This document shows, one piece after another, positions 1-8,344 of a DNA stretch of 64,000 bases (position 1 is its first letter; each line of letters opens with the position of its first letter). The notes beneath the pieces are model-generated. The model saw only the letters and a list, made by a program, of their open reading frames with translations, did not search any database and was not told where the DNA came from. The position numbers and the translations under genes are program-made. Source of the DNA: Bacteroides fluxus YIT 12057 (lineage in GTDB: Bacteria; Bacteroidota; Bacteroidia; Bacteroidales; Bacteroidaceae); assembly GCF_000195635.1 (NCBI RefSeq), contig NZ_GL882689.1:1-64000 (forward strand), read 5' to 3'.

Positions 1-15
1 AACATCGGGACATCT

Positions 16-351
16 GTTACTTTGTAGGTAACGGAACGTCTGTATCCGTCGCAAATATCAACAGAAAATTTGGAAAGAACAAGAAAAAATACCTTTTTTT
101 TATAAAAAAAGAAACAAATATTTCTTTCACATCGCGTATATATGTATATAACTCAAATCCAGCGCATTGCTCTTCGGGAAAGCATGCAATGCCTGTCCCT
201 CCGTGTTATATTAAATTAACACAGAAGAAATACCCGTGCCCTCCCTTCTCTCCCGACAGGAAAGGGCAGTTCTTGTATATGCCTGCAGAAAGTGGGCCCG
301 TTGCGTTCCTTCATGCTATTCCGTTCCCGTACCCGTTACCTACAAAGTAAC
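16..351. promoter_or_regulatory. Putative invertible promoter segment bounded by 19-bp inverted repeats
   Basis: A perfect 19-bp inverted repeat, GTTACTTTGTAGGTAACGG, lies at 16-34 and as its reverse complement at 333-351. The 298 bp between hold no convincing gene; a 68-codon frame from 292 overlaps the fimbrial start and matches nothing. The right repeat ends 49 bp before the first fimbrial gene. In Bacteroides, inverted repeats of about this size flank promoters flipped by tyrosine or serine recombinases to switch surface operons on and off. I find no clear TTTG/TAnnTTTG promoter on either strand inside the segment; only one-mismatch -7 boxes facing left occur, near 52-59 and 115-122. Any recombinase gene would lie left of the window. 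Inversion is inferred from the repeats and their position. Confidence 0.6.
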
Positions 352-400
352 GGAAATGTTAATCCTCCGTTGGGAACCAAAGAATGTTTACACATAAATT

Positions 401-973
401 ATGAAGAGCATGAGAAAAAGTCTTTTCGTCATTTTATTGTTCATCGGCATTTCCCTGCCGGCCCAGAACGTGGCCGTGAAGACGAACCTGCTGTATGATG
501 CCACGGCGACCCTCAATCTGGGAGCCGAAATCGGTCTTGCGCCTCGGTGGACGCTGGACCTGTCCGCCAACTATAATCCTTTTTCCTTCTCGGACAACAG
601 GAAGTGGAAGCACTGGATGGCGCAGCCCGAGGCGCGGTACTGGTTCTGCGAGCGCTTCAACGGCCACTTCATGGGGCTGCACTTGCTGGGCGGGCAGTAC
701 AACGTGGGGAACGTGAAGTTCCCGCTGGGAATCCTCCCCTCCACCGAGGACTACCGCTACGAGGGGTACTACTACGGTGTCGGGCTTTCCTACGGGTACC
801 AGTGGGTACTGGGCAGGCGCTGGAGTATAGAGGCGAGCTTGGGTCTGGGATATGTACGCGCCCACTATGACAAGTACGACTGCCCCAAATGCGGCGAGTG
901 GAAGGAGAAGGGCGACAAGAACTATCTGGGGGTGACGAAGGCCGCTATATCATTGATCTATGTAATAAAGTAA
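401..973 (+). CDS. DUF3575 outer-membrane protein, first gene of fimbrial operon
   Basis: This 190-residue protein has an N-terminal signal peptide (hydrophobic stretch near residues 8-18, cleavage after LPAQ) and the NVAVKTNLLYDAT opening typical of DUF3575. The rest alternates aromatic and polar residues (SANYNPFSF, YYGVGLSYGYQW), as expected for a small outer-membrane beta barrel. DUF3575 genes commonly precede Mfa/FimA-type fimbrial genes in Bacteroidota, and this one is followed 13 bp later by the DUF3868 gene. An alternative start lies three codons in, at 410. A CPKCGEW pair of cysteines near residues 164-167 is unusual for a barrel. Its DNA is very GC-rich (about 63% over 601-660, hand-counted) compared with the fimbrillin genes downstream. 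A role in fimbrial assembly or anchoring is inferred from context. Confidence 0.8.
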   Translation: MKSMRKSLFVILLFIGISLPAQNVAVKTNLLYDATATLNLGAEIGLAPRWTLDLSANYNPFSFSDNRKWKHWMAQPEARYWFCERFNGHFMGLHLLGGQYNVGNVKFPLGILPSTEDYRYEGYYYGVGLSYGYQWVLGRRWSIEASLGLGYVRAHYDKYDCPKCGEWKEKGDKNYLGVTKAAISLIYVIK

Positions 974-986
974 GGAGGAACGGCAA

Positions 987-2456
987 ATGAGAAAAGTGAT
1001 ATATACCATAGGATTCCTGCTGTGTCTCCCTCTCTTGGGACATGCGCAACAGGGGGGACTTGTCCATGTGAAAGTCCTCGACGAGCAGGTGAAAAAGAAC
1101 GGGCGGGAAGTGGATGTACGCTTCACCCTCGACCTTACGGACGTGAAGTTGGGCGGGCAGGAGAGCCTGCGCCTACATCCGGTAGTGGTGGCGAAAGAGG
1201 GACAGAAGGAACTGGTCCTGTCTCCCGTGGTGGTAGATGGAAAGATACGCAGCCGGGTGCATGAAAGAGAGAAAGCCCTTAAGGGTATCTCCGCCACGGA
1301 CGGCGCCTACACGGTAGTGCGCCGCAGGAACGGAAAACCGCAGCAGGTGGAATACACCGCCACGCTGCCCTACGAGCCGTGGATGGCGCAGAGTCGCCTG
1401 GTACTGCGACAGCAGGTGACGGGCTGTCTGGAATGCGCGGGAAAGGAACTCGCCACGGAGGAATCTCCTGTAAGGAACACGTTCCTGCAACTGTTCCGGC
1501 CGCAATATTCCACGGCTTTCGTGCAACCGGAAAAGGAAACGGTGAAGGTGCGCGACGAGGTGCGTGTGGCAAGGCTACAGTTCCGGCAGGACAGCCGCAA
1601 GATAGACCCCAAGTTCAAGAACAACGAGGCGGAGCTTGCCACGGTGACCGGTTCGATAGAGGCGGTGAAGACCAATTCCGACCTGAAGATAACCGGCATC
1701 TACATCACCGGATACGCCTCTCCCGAGGGTACGGTGGAATATAACCTGAAGCTTTCCAAGGACCGTGCCGACGCCCTTGCCGCGTATGCGCAGAAGAACA
1801 CTAGGCTGGATGCCTTGCTGTGGCACGTGACGGGTGCTGGCGAGGATTGGGAAGGCCTGCGCGAGGAGGTGAAGAAGCACCCGAAGTTGCTACGCATAGA
1901 CGACGTACTGAAAATCATCGACGAGTGCGAAGGCGACCAAGATTTGTGCGAGCAGCGTATCAGGGACCTGGTTCCGCCCGACATCTACCAGCGCCTTCTG
2001 AACGAGATGTACGGCCCGCTTCGACGCAACGAGTACCGCATAGAATATAATGTGAGGAACTTTAACCTTGAGGAGGCTAAGAAACAGCTGCAGGCCCGCC
2101 CCGACCTGCTGAGCGTGGAGGAAATCTACTCCGTGGCTGACTCTTACGGAAAAGGCACTGCGGGCTACAACGATGCCATGTTGATTGCCGCCCGTACCTA
2201 TCCCTCCAATGCGGCAGCCGTGGTGAACGGTGCTTACGTGAAGATGGAGCAGGGTGACGTGAAAGGTGCCGTCACACTGCTGGAGGGATGCAAGGTGAAG
2301 GAGGACGCCGTGGTGCTGAACGCACTGGGCGTGGCCTATGCCAGGGACAAGCAGTACGACAAGGCAAGATTCACATTGGAAAGCGCACTGAAGGCGGGCA
2401 GCACGGAAGCACGGACCAACCTGGAACAGCTGGCAGGCGTGGTTGCGGACCTATAG
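987..2456 (+). CDS. DUF3868 / OmpA-like envelope protein of fimbrial operon
   Basis: The 489-residue product has a signal peptide ending near AQQ (residue 22). An N-terminal beta-rich part (about 25-190) fits DUF3868. The middle (about 225-330) carries an OmpA-C-like signature, ITGYASPEGTVEYN followed by LSKDRADALAAY, which in the family binds peptidoglycan. The C-terminus (about 370-489) is helical with TPR-like units (AAVVNGAYVKMEQGDVKGA, LNALGVAYARDKQYDKA). A strong AAGGAGGA ribosome-binding site sits at 971-978, 8 bp before the ATG. Together with the DUF3575 protein it probably forms an envelope platform for the fimbria encoded next. It shares the high GC of the first gene; composition drops sharply in the 53-bp gap before the fimbrillin gene. 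Confidence 0.78.
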   Translation: MRKVIYTIGFLLCLPLLGHAQQGGLVHVKVLDEQVKKNGREVDVRFTLDLTDVKLGGQESLRLHPVVVAKEGQKELVLSPVVVDGKIRSRVHEREKALKGISATDGAYTVVRRRNGKPQQVEYTATLPYEPWMAQSRLVLRQQVTGCLECAGKELATEESPVRNTFLQLFRPQYSTAFVQPEKETVKVRDEVRVARLQFRQDSRKIDPKFKNNEAELATVTGSIEAVKTNSDLKITGIYITGYASPEGTVEYNLKLSKDRADALAAYAQKNTRLDALLWHVTGAGEDWEGLREEVKKHPKLLRIDDVLKIIDECEGDQDLCEQRIRDLVPPDIYQRLLNEMYGPLRRNEYRIEYNVRNFNLEEAKKQLQARPDLLSVEEIYSVADSYGKGTAGYNDAMLIAARTYPSNAAAVVNGAYVKMEQGDVKGAVTLLEGCKVKEDAVVLNALGVAYARDKQYDKARFTLESALKAGSTEARTNLEQLAGVVADL

Positions 2457-2509
2457 ACGGATACGGAGAGACTATTAATCTTTTATTTATTTACTAATTC
2501 TTAATAATC

Positions 2510-3739
2510 ATGAAGTTAAACAAGTTTTTTATGCTGGGACTGGCAGGATTGGCATTCACAGCATGTAGCAATGAAGAAGAATTTGATCCGAACGATTCGG
2601 GCAAGGAAAACAAGGTGCTTGTCAATCTGACATTAGGCAGGGCTTCCACTAAAAGTTTGAGTGAGAGTGCGGCAAATCTGTACAACAATATCAATAATCT
2701 GGATATTGTATTCTATAATGCGGGAGGGGCTTATATAGAGGTACCCGAAACAGTGGAAAACGATGACAGTTATTCTAAGAACGAAGAGTTTGAGAAGGCA
2801 AAAGTGGCCTTGCAAAACAATCAGGAAGCTACTCTGACTATCAAAGGTGTACCTGTGTCGGCAAAATATATGTACATTGTGGTCAATCAGCCTCAAGAGC
2901 ATGCTATCGGTACGTCTTCCTTAGACGATGCCAAAAAGTCCCCTATTTACTTAGCGGATCAGGTGACGGAAGTTGGTGAAGACTACAAATTCTCGGGCAT
3001 CAATTCCACACTGACCGGTCTTGGAGAGATTGGACCGACAGATACCAAAAATATAGCTAAAGTAAGTGTCGAACTGCGTCCTGTTCCTTCGCGCATTGAA
3101 ATTGCAGATGTGAGAGCCATTCCTCTTCCTACTGGAGAATCTTGGGGGGGTGCAAACATTAAGTCTTTTATTGTAGCGGGATTCTATATCAACAGCTTCT
3201 ATACTTCCGGTTCCTTGGATCCAGACAGCGATGATGCAGGACGTCAGAGAGTGGATAATGCCAGTGATGCCAACAAGTATACTATGAAATCTTATGCCAA
3301 TGCTGGCTATTCATATATGTGCGATGAGCCTACAAACGGACAGATGACAAGTCAGTCAGGTGCAGATGTTAGTAAAGTAATTTGGGAGAACATTACCAAC
3401 GATTTGACGGTAGGAGGTGCTTCCAAACCCGGTTGGTGGGGTTATCAGATACTTCAAGGTGAGGTTCCCCATATTGTAGTGAAACTGAATGTAACATTTG
3501 ATGATGACACTACAGCCATAAAATTCCTGACTATCACTAAATTCAAGAGGCTCGGTGATTCAGGAGTTGATGCAGGTTCACTCCAGAAGGTAGAAAGAGG
3601 CAAGGTATATAGAATCGAGAATATAGATTTCGATGTGACAGACTTGACGGATATTCCTTATGAAGGGACTAAGACGGTGAGTGCAGAGGTTCAAGTTCTT
3701 GCTTGGATACCTGTACCCATTGCTCCAGATTTTGACTGA
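2510..3739 (+). CDS. Major fimbrial subunit, FimA/Mfa1-type
   Basis: This 409-residue lipoprotein precursor has the lipobox LAFTAC (Cys19). The first beta strand, VNLTLGR followed by ASTKS, matches the place where Bacteroidales type V fimbrillins are cut after Arg before polymerisation. The C-terminus, VQVLAWIPVPIAPDFD, resembles the C-terminal strand used in strand exchange between subunits. It is the first subunit gene after the two GC-rich envelope genes, is of normal size for Mfa1, and is followed by a strong hairpin (3777-3801) and then an anchor gene, the usual order for major subunit then anchor. GC is about 43% (2701-2760), far below the upstream genes. It could be a minor fimbrillin, but position and hairpin favour the major subunit. 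Confidence 0.75.
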   Translation: MKLNKFFMLGLAGLAFTACSNEEEFDPNDSGKENKVLVNLTLGRASTKSLSESAANLYNNINNLDIVFYNAGGAYIEVPETVENDDSYSKNEEFEKAKVALQNNQEATLTIKGVPVSAKYMYIVVNQPQEHAIGTSSLDDAKKSPIYLADQVTEVGEDYKFSGINSTLTGLGEIGPTDTKNIAKVSVELRPVPSRIEIADVRAIPLPTGESWGGANIKSFIVAGFYINSFYTSGSLDPDSDDAGRQRVDNASDANKYTMKSYANAGYSYMCDEPTNGQMTSQSGADVSKVIWENITNDLTVGGASKPGWWGYQILQGEVPHIVVKLNVTFDDDTTAIKFLTITKFKRLGDSGVDAGSLQKVERGKVYRIENIDFDVTDLTDIPYEGTKTVSAEVQVLAWIPVPIAPDFD

Positions 3740-3776
3740 TGCTCTCTTGCCATCTATAGAGATACCTATAACGGTT

Positions 3777-3801
3777 CAGTGGTGGAATACCTCCACCACT
3801 G
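3777..3801 (+). terminator. Hairpin between major fimbrillin and anchor gene (attenuator or processing site)
   Basis: A perfect 9-bp stem, CAGTGGTGG at 3777-3785 with CCACCACTG at 3793-3801, closes a 7-nt loop in the 110-bp gap between the major subunit and anchor genes. No T-tract follows. It is more likely a partial terminator or mRNA-stabilising hairpin that keeps the major subunit in excess than a full stop. Confidence 0.55.
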
Positions 3802-3849
3802 GATCTGTCAATCTACAACTACGATTTTATCCATAAACTTGAACTTGCG

Positions 3850-4800
3850 ATGAAATATTCATTAAGAAATATGCTTCTGGCGACCTCGTTGCTCTGCTTT
3901 GCGTCAGGCTGCATCAAGGAAGACCGCTCCGAATGTAACCCCGGGGTGTTGCTGAAGTATGACTACTCGCTTAATACAGAACACACCAACCTATTTGGGG
4001 CGGAAGTGGGCAAAGTCACCGTCTATGTCTTCGACGAGAAAGGATTCTATTACGGTACCTACTCTGAAGAAGGCGGACATCTGACAAACGACTACCAGAT
4101 GTTGTTGCCGCTGCCTGTGGGAAATTACACCACGGTGACCTGGGGAGGAAAGCTGGGCACATACCAAGTCGGCGAGACCAATGCCGATGAGACTGCATTT
4201 CAGAGCGAGTTGAAAAAGGGGGTTACACACATTGACGACTTTATGCTGACTGCCGAGAACGGAGGACAGCCTCTGGTGCATCTGGACAACCTGTACCACG
4301 GCAGGGCTGACGTAGCATCGGTTTACTGGCCCGGAACGGCGACAACCGTAGAATTGATAAGAGATACCAAGCACCTGACCGTCACGGTGGAAGACCTGTC
4401 CGTGGGACGTGGAAAGGCAAACGGGGATGCACCCTACGAAGTATATTGCACGGGCACCAACGCCCGATACCTGGCAGACAACAGCTTCGGAAAGAAAGCG
4501 GAAGAAATAACCAATCTTCCTTATGATACCTATACCGAACCGGGGAAGGCGGTTTCGAAACTCAACCTGCTGCGGCTGGTGATAGGCCGCGAATTTCGCC
4601 TGACGGTGAAGGACAAGGAAGGGGACAGGGTCTTTGACAAGGACCTGGTGGAAGCCATGCTCGCAACGGGGAGATTCAAGACACAAGAGGATTTTGACCG
4701 GGAACAGGAATACAACATTGTCATCCGTATGGACAAGGATGTGGTGATTTCCATATTCATCAACGGCTGGGAAGTGGTGGATATTGTACCGGACTTATAA
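3850..4800 (+). CDS. FimB/Mfa2-type fimbrial anchor lipoprotein
   Basis: The 316-residue protein has a lipobox (CFASGC, Cys21) followed by IKEDRSECNPGVLLKYDYS, the start typical of the FimB/Mfa2 family (PF08842). The segment KVTVYVFDEKGFYYGTY is the conserved first-domain strand pair, and the end EVVDIVPDL is the usual Mfa2 C-terminus. Mfa2-type proteins anchor the fimbria in the outer membrane and limit its length. The gene follows the major subunit and is 18 bp upstream of the next subunit gene, so it is cotranscribed with it. Confidence 0.85.
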   Translation: MKYSLRNMLLATSLLCFASGCIKEDRSECNPGVLLKYDYSLNTEHTNLFGAEVGKVTVYVFDEKGFYYGTYSEEGGHLTNDYQMLLPLPVGNYTTVTWGGKLGTYQVGETNADETAFQSELKKGVTHIDDFMLTAENGGQPLVHLDNLYHGRADVASVYWPGTATTVELIRDTKHLTVTVEDLSVGRGKANGDAPYEVYCTGTNARYLADNSFGKKAEEITNLPYDTYTEPGKAVSKLNLLRLVIGREFRLTVKDKEGDRVFDKDLVEAMLATGRFKTQEDFDREQEYNIVIRMDKDVVISIFINGWEVVDIVPDL

Positions 4801-4818
4801 CAAGAAAGGAATTAGACT

Positions 4819-6234
4819 ATGAACTATATACTGAAAAACAGATATGCCTCTCTGGTGTTCCTGCTGTCAGTGGTGCTGTGGGCAGCTTCCTGTATCAAGG
4901 ACGATTTTTCCGGTGGCACGGGAACCGGTGAGGAAGACATAACCATCAAACTGGGCATCACTACGCGTGCGGGTGAGGATGGTCTGATAAGGGACAATGA
5001 TGACCGGTTCGGCAGCCTGGCCGTATATGCCTTTGATGAAGGAGGAAATTTTCTGGCGCTCTACAAATACAATTTGGAGGAAGCGGCCAATACTTATACC
5101 ACTCCGGCGTTCAATTGCGGAATAAAGGTACGCAAGTTGCTGGGAATAGCCAATTACGCCGCTTATCCGGATTTGGATGAAAAACTGGTGAAAGGTCTTT
5201 CGGAGGATGCAGTCAAAGCGTTGACCGCCAACGATGGAGGTACCGTTGCCCTCTCGGCAGCCAACCTGTTGATGATAGGTGAAACCACCGTGGCTTTTGC
5301 AAAGCCCGATGATGAGGACGAGGAGGTAACGGCAAGCCTGGAACTGAAACGCCTGGCGGCGCGGGTGGATGTGTTTGTATTTAAAGAAACGGGATGGACG
5401 GCAGAGGTCCAATTGGAAACGGTTGAATTTTTCAATGGCGTGAAAAATACGGCACTGAAATGGAACACCGGACAGGTGGAACTGCCTGCTCCTCTTCAAT
5501 ATGCCGCCCCTCAGACCGGTAAAAGCGGAGGACTTTTGGAACCAGCCCCGTCCGGCGACTATACCTATGAAAGCTATGAGAAAGGGCGTTTCTATTCTTA
5601 CCGTACCCAGCAGGCAATAGCAGCCGATAATGCGCCAAAACTGAATATCACCGTGCGGGTAAACGGAAATATCACCCGGACCTATTCCGCTGTCATTGCA
5701 AACAAGGATGTGTCGGAGGCGGTACTTGATGCGGGCAACGTCTATCAGGTAAAGGCTGTGCTGGCGAAAAGCGGGCTTGTCGTTAGCACTAACGTTGTCC
5801 CGTGGGATGCAGAAGACTATGTACTCGATTTCAAGGATGACCTGCTATACAAGAGTGAAGGGTGGGCTTTCGGCTCGTTTGTGGCCATGCAGGGAAATAC
5901 GGTCCAATTGTATACCGACAAGCCGGGCATTCTCAGGTTTTCATTGCTTTCGCCCAACACGGTAAGATGGAAAGCATCTCTGACCAATAATCAAGACTTC
6001 AAATTGGGCCCAGTAGAAGGCAGCTACGAAGAAGATGCTGCCGGAAACGCCATTGTACAGAAGTTGGAGGTCAGTTCCATTCCCGAGGGGAACAATGATT
6101 ACGCCTCTACCGAGCTATCCGTATTTGCTGTGATTGGAGGTGTCAGTTACGAAATGGACCTGACTACCGATCAAGAAATGGGGGGAAGTCCCGGGACAAT
6201 TAACAGATTTACCATAACAAGAGGAAACAGATAG
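4819..6234 (+). CDS. Minor fimbrial subunit, Mfa-like lipoprotein
   Basis: The 471-residue protein has a signal peptide with lipobox (WAASC, Cys25), then ITIKLGITTRAGED, a strand with a candidate Arg-type processing site (TTR/AG). FGSLAVYAFDEGGNFLALY matches the conserved strand of Mfa-like/FimB-like subunits. The N-terminal domain spans about 30-325 and a second beta domain fills 330-471. It lies 18 bp after the anchor gene and 2 bp before the next subunit, so translation is probably coupled. By order it resembles accessory subunits such as Mfa3 that sit near the tip and link it to the shaft. The exact position is inferred. Confidence 0.68.
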   Translation: MNYILKNRYASLVFLLSVVLWAASCIKDDFSGGTGTGEEDITIKLGITTRAGEDGLIRDNDDRFGSLAVYAFDEGGNFLALYKYNLEEAANTYTTPAFNCGIKVRKLLGIANYAAYPDLDEKLVKGLSEDAVKALTANDGGTVALSAANLLMIGETTVAFAKPDDEDEEVTASLELKRLAARVDVFVFKETGWTAEVQLETVEFFNGVKNTALKWNTGQVELPAPLQYAAPQTGKSGGLLEPAPSGDYTYESYEKGRFYSYRTQQAIAADNAPKLNITVRVNGNITRTYSAVIANKDVSEAVLDAGNVYQVKAVLAKSGLVVSTNVVPWDAEDYVLDFKDDLLYKSEGWAFGSFVAMQGNTVQLYTDKPGILRFSLLSPNTVRWKASLTNNQDFKLGPVEGSYEEDAAGNAIVQKLEVSSIPEGNNDYASTELSVFAVIGGVSYEMDLTTDQEMGGSPGTINRFTITRGNR

Positions 6235-6236
6235 TT

Positions 6237-8318
6237 ATGAAAAGATATATTTTGATAACAGGCATTTTGACAGTATGTGCGTGGTTGCTCAACTCTTGTC
6301 AGGAAGATTTAGGGGCAGGAACCGATAATGATAAAGGTGTACTTACTATTCAGTTGAACAGTATGGCCGCCACTCGTGCCGATGGTCCTATAGCCGGTAT
6401 TGAAGACCTGAATGAGAATTTGCTGAAGCAAGCGGATGTTTTCTTTTTCGATGAAAATGGCGGAAGCCAACTTTATTACGAGGAAAAGGTGAGTGTGGAG
6501 AACAACACGCTGCTGCTGATGTTGCCCGCAGAGGTGGAGGGAAAGAACTGCAAGATAGGCATCATTGCGAACTATGGCGGTTTCAGCAAGACAGATGTGG
6601 AAGGAAAGTCCTGGGCGGAATTGCAAAAGCTACAGATTACTACTGCTTTCAAAAATAATGATACGAAGGAGGAGCAATTTGTGATGCAAGGGATATCGGA
6701 CAAAGCTTATCCATTGGCCAGCGGCACGACAGTGGGCCCTATAGAATTGAAGCGTGTAGCCGCAAAGATATCGCTTTATCCACAGATTCCAGAGGAGATA
6801 ATTAGGGATGGACTGGAGATAGACGGCGTAACCTATAAACCCCTGTTGGGCAGAATGAGCGTGTCTATGCAGAATGTGGTGAAAAAGGCTTCGGTGGACG
6901 GCATTACTTATGCCCCGGGCAGTGATGATTTCACCACAGCACAGCGTACTTATAAGCGTGGAGGAGACCATACCGGTGATTCGGATGCGTATTCTCATTT
7001 GCCGCTTTATACCTATCCCAATGATTGGACAACGGGAAAGGAAGAGCAGGAGAGTTACCTGCGCCTTTGTATTCCCTGGACCTATACCCGGAATGGAGTC
7101 ACATCTGCCACGGACTACTTCTACAGAGTGGCGATTGGCGGTGACAATAAGATAAAGAGCAACGCTTTCTATCGCATTACGGTGAATGTATCTATTTTAG
7201 GTAGTGTAGATCCTGACAATCTGACCCCTGTAGAAGGGAAATTTCTAATAAAAGATTGGACTACTCAGAAGATAGACGCTGATATGAACCGCTACGAGTA
7301 CTTGGTGCTTGAAACAAATTCCGTTACGTTGAATAACGAGGACGAGGCGACTATCTATTTGGCAACCAGTAGTGCCGCTTCAGCAAAAGTGGTAAAAGTC
7401 AGCTACCCTGATTATTCAAGAGTAAATTCAACGGTTACTACCATTACCAATCCTTCCCAACTAACCGATTATGAGGTGGATGTATTCGGGCAGACATTGG
7501 TATTCAAACATGAGGTGGATCCAGAGGCATTTACTCCGCAAACTATTGAAATTGAAGTGACAAATGAGGATGGAAAAAAAGAGACGCTGATGATTGTACA
7601 GTATCCGCCGATTTATATTGTGGCGGAGAATAATCAAGCTAATGGTGGTAATAATCGTTTTGTGTATGGGGTAAAAAAGAATGGAGCAGAAGTATATGAC
7701 GACCGGAATAGCAGCTTAGGTGGTGTCTATAGCTATAATTATTCAACTGGTAGTAATTCAAACCCTAATCAATATACCATATATATATCTGCATTGGATG
7801 TTAATGATAAATATTTGATTGGTGATCCTCGTCAAGAAAGCCCAACAAAATTATCGAATTTGAACAATAAGAATGGAGGATTGCAATCTTATATGCCAAC
7901 GCAAGACGATAATGGAAATACAAATTTAGTGATAGCACCTGCTTTTAAAATAGCTTCATCGTGGGGTATGACAACCGGGGGAAGTTATACCCAAATGCAA
8001 AGACGATGTGCTTCCTATCAAGAAAACGGCTATCCAGCTGGCCGTTGGCGGTTGCCGACAGAGAGTGAAATTGAATATATTGTTAAGTTGTCAGACCAAA
8101 GAAAAATTCCAGAGTTGTTTGATGGAGAATATTTTGCTGCCTCAGGTAGAGTTTATAAGACTAGTACAAGTGGGGGTAGTTTTAGTAAAAATCCAGATAA
8201 AAATAGTGAACACGCTGTCCGTTGCGTTTACGATGTCTGGTATTGGGGCAATGATAAGATACCCAATCCCAATGTCTTTACATGGGGTGATACCGATCCG
8301 ATAAGACCTAGTAATTAA
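6237..8318 (+). CDS. Large fimbrial tip-like protein (DUF4906-type) with C-terminal FISUMP-like domain
   Basis: The 693-residue protein has a lipobox (LLNSC, Cys21) and the strand LTIQLNSMAATRADG, again with an Arg before a small residue. Residues 30-440 are Mfa-like/DUF4906-type beta domains. The C-terminal part (about 455-693) is different: it contains GRWRLPTESEIEYI, YFAASGRVY and HAVRCVYDVWYW, the hallmarks of the FISUMP/DUF1566-type fold common in Bacteroidetes surface proteins. The DNA for this part (about 7,600-8,318) is clearly AT-richer than the first two thirds, suggesting a domain swap. Residues 455-560 are rich in Asn, Tyr and Ser. The gene starts 2 bp after its neighbour. A tip-adhesin role is inferred from size, position and the extra domain. 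Confidence 0.7.
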   Translation: MKRYILITGILTVCAWLLNSCQEDLGAGTDNDKGVLTIQLNSMAATRADGPIAGIEDLNENLLKQADVFFFDENGGSQLYYEEKVSVENNTLLLMLPAEVEGKNCKIGIIANYGGFSKTDVEGKSWAELQKLQITTAFKNNDTKEEQFVMQGISDKAYPLASGTTVGPIELKRVAAKISLYPQIPEEIIRDGLEIDGVTYKPLLGRMSVSMQNVVKKASVDGITYAPGSDDFTTAQRTYKRGGDHTGDSDAYSHLPLYTYPNDWTTGKEEQESYLRLCIPWTYTRNGVTSATDYFYRVAIGGDNKIKSNAFYRITVNVSILGSVDPDNLTPVEGKFLIKDWTTQKIDADMNRYEYLVLETNSVTLNNEDEATIYLATSSAASAKVVKVSYPDYSRVNSTVTTITNPSQLTDYEVDVFGQTLVFKHEVDPEAFTPQTIEIEVTNEDGKKETLMIVQYPPIYIVAENNQANGGNNRFVYGVKKNGAEVYDDRNSSLGGVYSYNYSTGSNSNPNQYTIYISALDVNDKYLIGDPRQESPTKLSNLNNKNGGLQSYMPTQDDNGNTNLVIAPAFKIASSWGMTTGGSYTQMQRRCASYQENGYPAGRWRLPTESEIEYIVKLSDQRKIPELFDGEYFAASGRVYKTSTSGGSFSKNPDKNSEHAVRCVYDVWYWGNDKIPNPNVFTWGDTDPIRPSN

Positions 8319-8344
8319 TCCTACTCTGAACCTAGTTATACGAT

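Noticed and set aside
292..498. 68-codon frame at the start of the fimbrial region
   Set aside because: It overlaps the inverted repeat and the DUF3575 start, with no family-like content.
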